A stretch of 64,000 bases of DNA from Sitta carolinensis (taxonomy: Eukaryota > Chordata > Aves > Passeriformes > Sittidae): assembly GCA_032173965.1 (NCBI GenBank), contig JAVUNC010000025.1:15204001-15268000 (forward strand), written 5' to 3'. A program made the translations under genes and the position numbers. Shown piece after piece: positions 30,305-43,800 of this stretch; position 1 is the first letter of the stretch; the number at the start of each line of letters is the position of its first letter. Under the pieces are notes generated by a model. That model was not told the DNA's origin, did not search any database, and worked only from the letters and a program-made list of their open reading frames with translations.

Positions 30305-32849
30305 CACTATAATTTAATCAGGACTTCATACAATGCAAACTCCCACATGGCTCGAGTTAAACAGATAATAAAATCTTTAAGTGAGGCATGTTGAGTTTAT
30401 ATTTATAGGCAAAAGTTTTCCCTTCTGATCCAAATCTGAATACAAACACTGTACAGAGTCAGTATATTAAGTATCTAACCCAGAAGCTACAAGCTCAATG
30501 AACACTTTAGAAAATGCTTTGAAAACAAACTTCCACTAATGCTTCTTGTTGGTCCTGACCTGTCCAGTCTGCTGTATATTCAGGCTAGGACTCACTATAA
30601 TATTTACTGACACACAATGAGTTGCCTAAACACAGTTCATTTTCTTTATAATACACAAATACACATTATTCTCCACAAGCCCATTAGAATCAGCCTAAGT
30701 GAGCCCTCTCTAACATATTGCAGCCTTTCTTCTTTCAGAAAGCAAGCCCTAGGCAAGCTGGCTTTCTAGGGGAGGAAGCAAGAGATGTTCTGATTCAAGT
30801 AAATTTGCAAAGGCACTGTGAAAACACAGCCCAAAAGTGACCCCTAAGCACTGTTTGCTGAAGAACTTCTTGGCTTCATTTTCAAAACTCCCACAGAGGA
30901 AAGAAAACTCTGCTTCCTCAGATGACAACTACTAAATCCAATTTGCTCCTAAACTGTGATGAAGGTTGGCACGTTCCTCTGCACTCCTTGACTCCCAGCC
31001 CCCACAAAACACATGAATGGGGCAGGGTAACCCAAGAGCATTGCTGTCTGGTTCAGCACATACTCACCAGGCTGATCTTTACAGTTTAGAGCCACTGGGA
31101 AATATACAGAGAAATCAAATATTTTTCATAACTTGCTATTTCTTTCCAAAACTGGAAAAATTAGCGTATGGCTATTTGTGGAGAGGGGTGAGTCTGTGTC
31201 TCAGCTGGATCTTTAAGGGCACTTCCAGGTCCAGCAATGTTTGTGTTTTTCTGAGCTCAGAGCCCTGGCATTTGGAGGGTTACAATTCTCAGACTAAAGG
31301 AGCCAGGCATAAGCAGCAGTTCCAAGGATGCAGAGCACACAACCTTTCCTCCAAACTGCAGGGCAAGGGTATCTCTGCTGGGGGGTCTGGATTGTCCTGT
31401 GGACAGGACTTCCCTAGGGAATATTTTAGAAGCAGGCAATAAGAGGCCCAAGAAGATATCAAAAATGTAGCAGAATACTTTAAGAAAAGATAATAAACCA
31501 AAATTTAAATGGTGAACCTGGATGAGTGCCAGGGCCTCTCACTAAACACAAGGACTGTACAAAATAGAAAAGGACACCTTGAAAACCTCGGCACAACAGA
31601 GCTAGTTTTACTTGAGGTGAAGATCTTCCTGAGTCCCACTTTACAGAGTAAAATTATCTACAATTTCTTGTTTTGTTGATGTTTTATTCCACTCAAACCA
31701 GAGGGAAACCACTGGACTTTTGTACCCAATCTCTGACCACCACACTTGTTACAGGGAGATGGAGTCACACGCAGGAAAACTGAAGAAGCCACTTTGGTTG
31801 GTGTCCAACCAGGGAAACCACTACTACAGTTTATCAGTGGTTTAGACAGAAATCACACTTCACCTGGTGACATCTAAGTCAGTTTTCTGATTTTGGGTAT
31901 AACTGCCATTATTGATCCTACATCCCTGTGAGCACCAAGCTCCCTGTGAGCCACTAAAGCTGCTCTCACAGCTTACTGCACCTCTAACCACCACACAGCA
32001 GCAAACCCCTAAGCCTGCTGGCTTACACTGAGGGGATCATAAACTGCAAAGCCCTTCAGAGGTTTTGACAGAAGAGATTATCATTTCTAAACCCCATGAG
32101 CACAAAAAGGTAGATTGCATTCTCAGGGTCAAATGGCTTCCAGTGCCACACTCACACACCCCATTGCCAAGCAGATGGGCAGATGCAAACTGCATCCTCA
32201 TGATCCATCACATCATCCCTGCAATATTTATAAAGTTCATGAGCATTATGTCTGTGAGTTATGGCTTCATGACACCTTCTCTTAGATTGCATGTCTCCTG
32301 GAGGAATGGGTCTTTGATTTTTAAGCTCCCTTACATTCCAGCACAGCGACCTGCTAGAAATTTATGGGTGTTTAATGAGGCTGACACTGTAACCAATCTA
32401 AACAACCCTTGATGGTGGAATTCTGAAGCACATTCAGTAAAGCTGATGAAGCCTGAGACACCTCAAGATAAATATTAAAGGAATCAGAACAATCAGCTTG
32501 CCTTGTCCCTCTGTTCCAGCTCTGCAGGTGAATACCAGACACATACATACACAGAATAAACACACCCTGGTTTACTTCTGCTTCCCCCAAACTTACAGTG
32601 TATTCAGGATGGGCAGTAGAGACTCACTGATACATCTCTGTAAGCATTTAAACATTTATTATCAGTCAACTTTTTTAACTAAAACTCTGATTTTCAAGAA
32701 AAAATTAGAGCATAACAAAGATGTGGAAGTAACATTTTAAGATATTACCTTAAGAGTACTATTTAATGACATTCTGAAGGGCAAAAGTCTCACTCCTGGA
32801 AGATATTAAATGCCTAAATCTTTGAGAATCTAGATGCCCCCAAAAGGGT

Positions 32850-32899
32850 TTATATTTGCAAAGGAAGTTATTAAGGATTATATTTGCAAAGGAAGTTAT
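32850..32899. repeat. tandem duplication, 28-bp unit
   Basis: TTATATTTGCAAAGGAAGTT then ATTAAGGA (32850-32877) is followed by an exact 22-bp partial second copy, TTATATTTGCAAAGGAAGTT then AT. It shares the core TTTGCAAAGGAA with the independent duplication at 6774-6822. Confidence 0.9.
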
Positions 32900-35800
32900 A
32901 ATCTAATATACAGCATTTGAAGGAGAGAGAAGTTAGCAGCCTCGGATCTGATGTATTCCACATCTGGCACCTAACATGCATAACAAGGTTTTCCTAAAGT
33001 TAATAATTAGAATGAAACACTTATCTAGCTTCTTCAGAAAGCTTTCTCCTTTAAAATCAGATACCCACAAGCTCCCAGAAAAGGAAATGAGACACAAAGG
33101 AAAGAAACTTACGTGTGATGCCCTCATTTACAACAAAAAGCAACAGTTTCTTTTTCCCTTTCAAGGATCCATACTATTACAGGTGCTTATTCAGATATAC
33201 CCTATGTTTAAAATGAACCTATATGAGTTTAAGATGGATTTAATTTTCACAAAAATTCGTGTGTACAGTACCTGCCTCTGCAAACTTTTACAATCTAAAC
33301 TGGAATATTCTGGAGCCTAATTTTCCCTTCACAGCAGGAATGGTCCTGCTGATTAGCAGATCTTTTTCAAGCTCAAATCTACATATGTGATTGATCTACA
33401 AAGTCGATTTTGTATCAAAAACCATTTTTGAACTGTAAACGCTTGAAGAATTCTGCTGCTGCTTGCTGCACCCTTCTTACACTAACCTCTGCTGCTGGTG
33501 AAGCTGGGATGGTGCTGGCAAGGGGCTAACTGCAGCACCACTGCAGAAGGCAGCATTTTATAATTCTGCTTCTTCCTAAACATTGCCATGGCCACAGCCA
33601 GGCTCCCAGAGAGGGAAATCCCTCCAGGACCCACTGTGGCTGCTCTCCAGAGCAGGTACCAGCACTCCTGAAGGTCTCTTACTCATCCAGGTTTTATTTC
33701 TTCAGACTAATCCACGGAAGAAGTCAGCTTGGCTATTCCACCTTATATTTTCTTTCTGACTTCCCCATTTACACGCCCTGCAAATTTGTTTCACTATAGG
33801 AAATAATTGCTATAAAATTTAGGGTTGCCTGGTCATTGTCAATGGGATTGGCACAGAGAGCTCTGACTTGCCTGCTCCAAGGGGTACTTGTGCAGAGTGC
33901 AGAATAATTCAGAAATTTGTCTTTTAGCATGCCTTCTGTCAGCAAATGCTGAACATGGTGCTAATATGAACATGCAGCTTTGCTCCCATTGCTTGACAGG
34001 GTAATAAACACCTCACATTGGAGTGACTTCCAGCCTTTTGGAGTGTAGGTAGTCAGCAACAATTCAGCACTCTCACTTAAAAGATGAAATTAAGCTGTCA
34101 GAAATATTATCTCTGTGCCAAAAGCCACATGGAAGCTTACTGACAGCAATCCCCATTGTTGCTCTTCTCACTCTCACCCTGTTGCCAGTGGGGTTCTGTC
34201 TTTATTTTTGTGCTTTGGGTTAAATAACTGTCAATTTTAACTTATCTGCAGAAAGTGGTGCAGACAAATTAGTTCTTACCCCTGTGCTAGTTATCTTGAG
34301 ATTAATAGGAAATCCAGAGCTGGCAGAAGAGGGGTAAGTACTCTGAACAGGAGAGAAATGCAATCTACCAAAATCACAAAGGAGTCTCAGTTTTTAGATC
34401 TTGTGACCCACACTTGAGAAGACAATAAATAGCATTTCTGTGCTATAAAGAACCACAGAACTGCAAAGAGGTTCTTGCTCTTGACAGAACAGAAACTTAA
34501 TGGAACAGTTTTGGTACTTCAAAATCACAACCTGTATTTTAACATTTCCTGAAATACTGCCACAATAAAAGTCTTTTCTTTTACAGTGGAATCTAATGTT
34601 CCATATTTCACCATCAAATATTAAGAAACAATAAAGTGTTTGGGGAGGCAAAAAAACCTGTCCCCCTTGCCAAAGCTCTTCCTGCTAAGCACTCCTCAGA
34701 GTTATACAGAAAAAGTGTGAATACCCAGTTTTCCCTTTTGGTAAAAAAAACTCTGAATTGTCAAAAGAGACAGGAATTAGAGGAATAAGTTTCTGGTGCA
34801 CCCTGATGCCTGAGGGGTTGCACAGACCTTGCTCAGACACCATCAGAAGATGCTGCCCAGTGAGGAAGAGGAGAGCTGAGCTCAGCCCAGTTTGGGCACA
34901 GCCCTGCTCGTGGCTGAGAAGTCAGAAATCACTGAATACACGTGGTGTGCACAGGCCTGACCTGTTCCTTTGCATGCCTCCAGTCCAGTACTGCCTAAGT
35001 GTTTATTTACACTGGCTCTTCTGCTAGCACAAACATTCTGGTCTAGATTCCAAACAAAGAGATAAGCAGGCCAGCAGTGCTTCAAACTCATGTTTCCCTG
35101 GAAAGGCTTTCTTAGGGAAAGGAGTGCCTGAATGCCTGGTGTGCCTGCTCCCCATTTTAACCAGCACTCAGAAGATGTGCTGGCTCTGCCCCACACCACC
35201 TGCAGTAGCTCTAGCTTGCAATTACCAGCAGCTTTATTTGTATTTATTTCCCCCAAATGGGATGCTAAAGAAATCTGGATTTTGAAGTGATCATTATCTG
35301 GTCACTTAATGATTATTCTTCCTATTAGGACAGAAATTTAGACACTGCACTGCACAAACCCACACTGTCCAAGACAAAGCAAAATATCTGCTCCATACAA
35401 AATGAATGCTGTCCTCTTTATCTGCAAGGAGTGTCAGGCTTTTGAGGGAAAGATCAGAACAGTGCAAGATCAGGAAAACAAGGAGATGACTGCATCCTCC
35501 TTACTCTGTGGAGGAACAAGCAGAAAGGACTTCAGCTGAGCTGAACTTACTCTTTGCTTTGCAGTCCTGGGCTTGACTGAATTGCTATTTTATCTGTAGC
35601 AGACAGTGGCCCAAAAGAGAAAGACCAGCTTTAAACCTCAGTCAATTTGCCCTAGCCTGCTACAGCCCATGAGCTAGCAAACAGCATGAGCTGAGCTGTC
35701 TCAGAATGATTCCTCACACCCAAAAATGTGTTCCCATGGTTTTCAGGCACACAGGGAGAAGCACCAGCTGGGAAGGCCATTCTGCCCAGCAGGACCCAGG

Positions 35801-36152
35801 TTGGACTTCTGCAATATCCTTATTTACTGCAGCAACAGGAGGATAGTGACACTTCAATACAAGTTAATATATGCCAAAGAGAAGTCCTAAAAACAACACC
35901 AAGAAAATAAAGCAAGCATGCAGCTGGGAAGCCACAAACCTCTGTTTTCTCACTCTCACACTACATAGGTAACATTTTTGTTTAAATTCTTTCCAGGACA
36001 TTCACCTACAGTGATGCAGAATTTTGGAAGATGGCAGAGACATATTCATGCATTCATATAATGCAAGGCAGCAACAATGTAAAAAATAATCAGAAAAATA
36101 AATTACTATACAGCACAGCAATAGAGACTGCAGCCACTGCCCCAAGCCTTAC

Positions 36153-36234
36153 CTTTCAGCGTTGCCTTCTTAAGTACCTTCATGGCATAGAGCTGGCCTG
36201 CATCAGAGCCTTTTATCTTCCTGACTAGAAAGAC
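36153..36234 (-). CDS. RPS6KA2: RPS6KA2 exon: ATP-anchoring lysine segment
   Basis: This 82-nt exon starts in phase 0 and ends after the first base of a Val codon. It encodes [20 protein letters not shown] followed by LKKATLK. AMK carries the invariant beta-3 lysine that contacts the ATP phosphates, and VFLVRK completes the glycine-loop strand. The acceptor is TTTTTACAG and the donor GTAAGG. I recall VRKVKGSD in human, so I in place of V is the only difference I notice. The exon lies 2.1 kb downstream of the glycine-loop exon and 14 kb upstream of the next, the longest fully contained intron in the window. Confidence 0.96.
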
Positions 36235-38372
36235 CTGTAAAAACCAAATATTTTGTATAAATGAGCACTGAATTTGTACTTACAAGACTATTGCACTCAA
36301 CAGAACAGTTGCTATGGTTCAGGAAATCTCATGAAAACTAGCTGAAAGCAGTTCATATCTTTCACCTGCAATTGGCTGAGCTAGCTCTGGAAATTTTCAG
36401 TTTTAAGCCTTTACCACCTCACAAAAAAACCCATTTTCAACGTTATTAATTGACTTCATATGTTCACTTAAAGATGGGTGAAAAGTTAGAATCAGCGTGC
36501 ACATATCACTTCATATTCTGACCAGCTTCACATGAAAAAAAAATAAAATAAAAAAGTCTCATTTGTTCCAGGAAGGTGCAGTGTCTTAAAATCATTGCCA
36601 TCAATTAAATGAAAGAAAAAAATTAATTTGGTGCCATTCATGCCATAAGTCATGAGTAGCAACTTGCCTAAGCTGCAGATGAAGCAGAAAGTTCATAGGG
36701 CTGAAAAATTATTGTTATAATAAAAAAGAGTTTTTCCTGTTACAGACTCCTATGCTTCATCTTCTGACAGTGTACAATTTTAATTAAAATAAAATTTGCA
36801 GCTAAACTTGCACTCTTTATTGCACTACATGCAAATATTCCTTATCTGCCCTTCAGAGCATCTGAGCATTGGAGGGGTAGTGAACAATGGGATCAGTGGT
36901 TCAGTCTGGTCTTTATAAGACTGTCAGTGTTTTAATAATTGGAAATAAAATAACTCTTCTAGCTGCTGCCCAGGACACACTCTGTCTGCTGAGATCAGAA
37001 GTACCAGGCAACAGTGCTTTTATTTTTTTTATTTCAGCACTTTGCTACTGGACAGAAGCTGAAGGAAAGCCAGATGTAGAAATAAAAATATAGTCCCATG
37101 CACGTACAGTCCCATATACTCACTAATATACAAATTAACAAAGGCTAGGTGAAAAAAATCTAACTAATGGATGTCTTTTTGGCAAAAAAATTCCATGGCA
37201 ATTATTTTATTAATTGCCTGTCCAGGAACCATGCAGCTTTTGTTAACTGTCTCCACCTAAAATATAAAAAAGCCAAAAAATAAGCAAGGAGGAAATATGT
37301 TTCTAACACAATTTTTGCAAGTTGAAAGACTCATCCTTCTGAAAAACCCAACCTGTAAACAGATTAGATTTTCTCAAACCTGTTTCAGGAAAGGTTTGGG
37401 GGAAGGGAGAACATCTTTTATTAAAAACATGCAGAAGCTGGGGAAAAAAAAAAAAAAAGGTAAATTTTCAATTCTCTCTGAACAATTTCATCAGGACTCT
37501 TACATTCTAGAATAGCCAGGCAGTTGATAAATACACTTAATATAGCTTCTGTTAGGAATAAAACTAAAGGTTCTGATTGGAAAATATGTTTTTTAAGCTC
37601 CACAGAATAATATAATTATAAGAACTTGGATGCCTAGTTTCAACTAGGTTCACTGTTCCAAAGCTTTCAGTATCTTATTTAAACCATAAAAAGACTTTAA
37701 AGCTGAATTGACTTCCTTCTTTCTCTCCATCTTTCCTTCCTGTTCTCATTTCCAGCCAAGCCCTGCTGAAGAACTGTCTTTGGCATTAAGAAAATTCTTT
37801 GTCTCAAGATATGTGGAGAATTTTATTTCTCCACAAATTAGCTTGTGGTCATTCAGGCAGGGTTGTCTGTGTTCCCCCCATGCTCCTGCTGTAATGATCA
37901 CTGTATTCTGCACAGGGGTGAATTTCCAGAGCCCTCTGAGAGTGAACTAAAAAGCAATCTGGGAGTCAGAAATGTCCCTGAGGTTGCCCTCAGTGGGAAT
38001 TGTGCAGCTAACTTTTTAAGTCTTTAAATGTTCCTGTTTACACCCTCCAACTAAGCAGCAGTGGCACACTCACCTTCCTGGTGGATAGGGAATAATCCAT
38101 AAATATGGTTTATAAACAGTGATGCTCACTAGCAATCACTGGTGCTCATTAGTCCAGGTCCAGAGCCATAGCTGCTATTTCCTAAACTGGTTCATATGCA
38201 GGAATCCAGCTAAAAGCCTGAATCATTACTAAAATGAAGATAGAAGGGCTTTCCTTATCTGCCTTCACAAAATAATTTATGTGTGGACAATGTCAGCAGT
38301 GTAAATGAACTCAGAGAAAGGACACAGTATTGTCAGTGTTGCTCTGGGTGATTAGATGACAATAAAAATTAC
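36235..38372. other. RPS6KA2 intron
   Basis: This 2.1-kb intron separates the glycine-loop and AMK exons. It contains an A-run near 37443-37457. No recognisable element was seen. Confidence 0.7.
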
Positions 38373-38489
38373 CTTTCCATATGAACCTTGTCCTAATACT
38401 TTCAACAGTTCAAACTGAGAAGGATCTGCTTTTTCAAAACCTTCCTTGACATGATGACTGATATCTATTTCCTTCACGATTCCTTCTTC
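38373..38489 (-). CDS. RPS6KA2: RPS6KA2 exon: N-terminal linker and glycine loop
   Basis: This 117-nt exon is phase 0 at both ends and encodes 39 residues, starting [17 protein letters not shown] and ending [12 protein letters not shown]. It is the first exon shared by RSK3 isoforms, which differ in their upstream N-termini. It leads into the N-terminal kinase and supplies the glycine-rich ATP loop (GQGSYG), with the loop's V beginning the next exon. The acceptor is strong (TTTTTCCCTTTGCAG) and the donor is GTAATT, which departs from consensus at +5. I recall human RSK3 having V where this sequence has I in EEGIVKE, a conservative change. There is no ATG at its start, so it must be joined to an upstream exon, which is not in the next 25.5 kb with any confidence. 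Confidence 0.96.
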
Positions 38490-39547
38490 CTGCAAAGGGA
38501 AAAACAAAAGAAACAAAATCCCCCAATCAGAGCTGTTATCCTAAGGACACACATTGTTTGTTAAAATCTTGTCTTCTGTAACGCTACAATCACTTAGCAA
38601 ATTTTGAAAACAGAAAGAAATGCTCGTCTAAATATTCCCTGCCCCTGTTCCTAGATGTGGAGAGTAATTGTCAGGACATCCAGACCTAGTACTTCTGTTT
38701 ATTGGGACTCAAGGCATGACTAGATAAAGAGAGATTACACAGGCTGAAGCCAAGAACACACTGCAGAGCTTGGTGTGCCCAGCAGAGACCTTGCTAGCAG
38801 AGTGCCATGAACTCCAACCTGCACTAGAGAGGCTCCATCACACTCCTCTCCACATAATCTCTCAGCTTCCCCTAAAAAATTATCAGTTAAGTCAATCTCA
38901 GAAAGCTTCCTTGGTCTTAAGCAGCAATTGAGTAGTCAGCAAAGAAAAGACATTGCTAAAAATACCTCTTTAATTTACCTCAAAAATTGGAAAGTTGCCG
39001 CTGCTAACCACTTAAACAGAAAACAAATTAATGATTAGATGTAAAATATGGAGGTGATGGGAGCAGACTGACACACCCTTTGCTGCCTGCAAGGATTGGT
39101 TTCACAGGCTTTGGATTTGCCCTGGTTCTTTGGTTAAAATCTTTCCTGTGCCCAGAGATGCACATTCCTCAAAGACACCAGGAGGACCAGGACCTTCCTC
39201 TCCTGAGCTGTGACACATGGCATGAATTTCAGCTTTTTGTCCCAGGTTATTCTGGCATCTTCCTCTGGAAAGAGAGCAACTGGGTCATGTGAGACCCAGA
39301 GGGACTGCACAGAGTTCCAGCAGCCCAGAAAGTCATTGAGCTGAAAAAATCACCTGCACTAAAGGACCTGCTTCTCAAGGACACAAGGATAAGGAAAGAT
39401 AATATTTACACACCTTTTTCTTTCTGTGGTGTTTTGTGCACTTATATTTGAGCTTTTGTGTTTGGGGTTTTTTTTGTTTTTTTTTTTTTTTTTCAAACTA
39501 CTTGTTTTAACTTCTCCACAACAAAAATATGGATTTTCAGTACAAAT

Positions 39548-39585
<38 letters not shown>

Positions 39586-40759
39586 ATCTCCCAGTTTGAA
39601 GGGGCTTATTCATTTAAGAATAAGTTTGAATATTTCTGCACCCAGCAGAAATAACTGGAATCTCACAAGCATTTTTAAGTGGACTTTTCCTGCAATTTTC
39701 CTTTCTCCCCCCCCCCAACAAAAAATCCTCATGAGACCCAGAAATAAAACATTTATTTCCCACTCATTAAAATTAATGTTAAGAAAATCGAAATAACATC
39801 CAAAAAATAAAAATACATAAAAAACCCTGAAACATTTGGCCAAAACACATTCTGTTCTAAATAAGAATAAATTTTATTTTCTTTTCCAGAAAACTTGCTA
39901 TCACATTCTACTAGCTGTAAATGGCTTGCATTACCAAGATTGCTTTCTCTATTTTAGTTTCATTTCTCCTCCTCTCTACCCTGCCTCTTTACACTCACAT
40001 ATTTTGGAACAGTGGACTATATCCCCTTCTTGGTTTGGAAAGCTTCCTGTAGTTTATTCATGCTACCACAATCATGGAAAATAATTATCATCTAAGAGAA
40101 CTCCTTTTTCTGGTCCTAATTCCTATAGCTTGAGGTTTGCCTGAAAGGAAAAGCTTGGAACCAAGGAACAGTTTTCACAGAGAGATTTCAAGGATTTCTG
40201 AGTGCAGAACTGTCAGGATCTCTCTTTTCATTTTTCTGACTTTAATTGCTGTGCGAGATAGCATAACTTTCTGATATTAAATATATAATCTTTTTCAATT
40301 ATTTTGTATTCCAGCCTGAACCATGAAGTCACTTTCAGCTCCATTTGCACTTTAAATGATGAGTGAGTTTCAATTTTCCCATTCATATAACTCATCAAAG
40401 ACCTACAACCCTAAGCATATTTCTCATTGTATTACTAAATTTAATATAACCTCTTTAGGTTCATGAAACATGTTCAGTTACAGGAATATACTGAAAGCAT
40501 TAAAATGATGACAATTCAGCTTGCTGGAAGAATGCTTAAAAATTTCTTGCACTCACGTAGAATAGCATAAATAATTTATAACATGCAATAAAAACAGTAC
40601 TTTAATTATATGCATCTTCAATTAAAAGCGCAGGAAAAAAAAAAAAAAGAATATTTACAGAAAATGGAACCAAATACAAGGCCTAGCAATGTTTATCAGA
40701 GAAGCAGGGATTTTAAAGACAGAAAAAACGCCAGATTTTGTGATAATCAAAATATAAAA
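38490..40759. other. RPS6KA2 upstream intron, first part
   Basis: Intronic sequence with T-rich tracts at 39470-39493 and 39549-39584. The open frame of Lys-rich residues on the minus strand at 39359-39613 is a translation of these tracts. No upstream RPS6KA2 exon was recognised. Confidence 0.6.
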
Positions 40760-40870
40760 ACGTTGGTTAGAAGAGGCTCCTAGGGATCACCGAGTCCACT
40801 TGATCAGACCAACCAGCTGGGTTTTTGTCCACTGTGGTTTTCAGTCTCAAACACTGAAGCCTGAGCCACT
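40760..40870 (-). mobile_element. probable CR1-like fragment
   Basis: The plus strand reads GTTGGTTAGAAGAGGCTCCT then AGGGATCACCGAGTCCACTT and GACCAACCAG. This resembles the reverse complement of a CR1 3' region (GGTTGGAAGAGACC..ATCATCGAGTCCAACC). The match is diverged and the ends are approximate. Confidence 0.5.
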
Positions 40871-43800
40871 TCCTACAAAAGATAATTCTCTTTCCATTTG
40901 CCCACGGTCTGCTGGAGCTGGCTGATCCCCGTGCCCTTAGGAGGAAGCAGGATATTTTTCTAGGATTTCCCGTGGATTTCCTGTGGTCACCTGGCTAGAA
41001 AGGGGCAGCAAGGCAGCCCTGAGGAAAAACCAGAGAGCTTTTGCTCCCCCCTCATCACCACAGTGGGGTCACTGGTGAGCTGCCCAAGAGGCAGAGAGGG
41101 TTTTAGCTGGCATGACAAATCCACTCCCCCTGGGGCAGAAAGCCAAACTGGCAGAGCTCGAGACTGAATTCAGACACAGCTCCTTAAAGGAAATTCATGC
41201 TGGTGTGTTTGCACACATGCACCCATTTGCCTTGAAGGTGTTTCTATAATCTTTTTACTTACAAGCTGCATAAACCACAGAATAACTTCTATTTGTCTGT
41301 TTTACCTTTCTAGCAAAAAAAAATAAAAAACCAGCACAAACCAGTCTTATAGCCTTTATTTACATTCTTACTTACACAGGATGCTCTCATTTGAAGTTTT
41401 CTTGTATTATCCTCCTATGGAATCTGGCATAAATTTTCTCAGGTATTGAGGATCAAAGCACAACTATTGTGGGCAGGTCTCCCTACTGTTTTGTTCTGGG
41501 TTGCATTCTAGAAACTTCTCTAATACAGGTTTCTTTTTCACCGTTTCAACAAGTGCACCATATCTGCATCAGGAATTTGCATAACAATAAAACTGAGACA
41601 AGAAAATCACAATACAGACAAAGCCTGCACACTGAAGAAGCTGTTTTGATGGAAAGGATTTCACTCTGGGGAAAAACAAAAAAAAAGCAGCCAACTTCAA
41701 AACTAGTCTTGATCAGTGGATTTGGTGGAATCAAAAGTGAATGCTCCACAGTTTGATCTTGCAACAGCTGTGCACACCAGCCCAGGCTCCTGCTCCCTGC
41801 TGCCTTGTCCCACTCTGCATCAGCAGGAATGCTTGACTTGATGAAGCTTAATCTTTTGTAAACTTCTCTAAATATTTATGTTTGCACGAAAAACATCATC
41901 CTGTGACAAAAGTGAGATGGATGCTCTTGGTGGCTTGAAGAAAGCTCTTGGTCCAGCAGCATAGGCTGGAGGAGGGAGGGCAGTAAATTGGATGGATAAA
42001 AGAGGGATGGATGGAGAGTACTTCTCTGTTAATACAAGATCTTTTCCAGGTCTGACTCATTACTCACTTAAAGGTTCCCCCAAAGATGGCAGAAGGTTTG
42101 GACATAAAATAACTCACTATTAAAACAGAAAGACTTTTTTGCTCTCTTCTCCTCTGGGACATAGGAGAAGAGAGCCTCTGTTCTTGCCAGTACAGCACAG
42201 ACACATCTGCTTTGGTGCTCCCTGTAGCTCTCAGCTCTCTTCCAAGACTTCTTCACACAGCCTTGGAGAAAGAGAGCAACCACAGAAAACTCTTCTAGCT
42301 ACAACAGCATTTCCCAACCCACTGCCGCTTGTCAGAGCAGGAACAAGAAGTGTAGGGGGTTGGATTTGGCAGTGGAGTACAAAAAGTCACTCAAAAGGGC
42401 AGGACTTCCTGGAGAGCAACTCTTCCATTTGCTATCTAGCCTGTTCCACAGCTTCTCAGCAAACATTATGGAAAGAATACCTCCTAGAAAATGGACAGCC
42501 TAGCACCTTCTGGCTACTCCCCAACTAGTTTCTGAACAAGCAGAACTGTGCTCACCAAACAAAGCGACCAGATATATTTCAAGCACACACAAAAACTTTC
42601 CTCATCAAGAAATATCAGGAGAGGGAGATTCTTCAAGAGTCAGCTACTTTTACCAATGGAAAAATTTCTGTTACCGTGTCATATGCCAAAAAGCCATGGT
42701 GCTAATTTTATATGATTTGTTATTTTGAAAAATCAGGAAGAAAGGATTGCTAGTTTTATTCCTTGCCGGGTCATCTCAGTTGCAGAGGATCAAGACTGGT
42801 GTACAGGTATGGCTGTAAAGGGCAAGCTTCATTTTCCAACAAAATATGTACACTTTTGATGGGCAAGTTTTGCTGGCTTTAGGCTTGCATGCTTCAGGAT
42901 CTGAGGTCAATGAAGAAATCAACAAAAATGTGGCAGGAGGAAATAAGAAATAATGATAACTCAGCAGACATTTTACTGTTTGAGATGATCATTATTTGTC
43001 TAGAGCATAAGCTCAGGACACAGACTTTATTTTGTTACCAGTCATCCCATTTGGGCAGTTACCACCTAACATAAACCCAAATCACAAGTATTTAACTACC
43101 AAGAATCACAGACAGCTCAGTTCAAAACAATATGATTCATAAAGAAAGCATGTTTAAAATTGTGATATGGGAATAGTTAGGACAGGATGTATGTGATGAA
43201 GATGAAGATGAAGGTTTGTACCTCTGTTTCACAGTTCCTAATCTGGCTCAACCCGTAGGAGAGGAATTTATGTCACAGACATAACAGGCTATTCAAATGC
43301 TGCCTAGGGCAGGAAATGAATTGCTGGCCTGCATTCAGTTCTTTGAGGACAAGGATCTGCATTAAAGACAAAAGTATAGGAGCATTGTCATTAGCTCCTT
43401 CCCAAGCCAGTCTCCAGCAGCTGGAGTGAAAAGTGAAGAAATCTTCCATTTGAAATGGGTTATAATCCAAGGTCTGGTCTCTGCTGTCATCTGGAAAGAT
43501 GTAAACAGCAATAATGCCATAAATGGGTCTGATTGCTTTGTTCTCTACTGTCAGATAAACATTTGCTTTAATGACAATGAACTGGACTTACTGAATGTGG
43601 AACTCAGTGAATCCACTGGACATTGTGCCAGCTCTCTATTTCGAGGTGGTCTTCCTTCTCAAAAGGTCATATGGACTTAAATAATACATTACAATTTTAA
43701 GAAAGATTGGGACTTCTTTCTCAGATCACTCATAAAAGTGAAGAGAATGTGTTATCCTGAATTTGGAATTACAGCGAGTGTGTCATAACTTACTGGAAAA

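Larger units (their letters stand above)
30091..36152. other. RPS6KA2 long intron, remaining part
   Basis: Intronic sequence without a recognisable gene. It contains a perfect hairpin at 30276-30304 and a 28-bp tandem duplication at 32850-32899 (separate entries). Several 60-140 aa open frames here lack homology I recognise. Confidence 0.55.

Noticed and set aside
39359..39613. Lys-rich 84-aa minus-strand open frame
   Set aside because: It is a direct translation of two long T-rich tracts, with no conserved sequence outside them.
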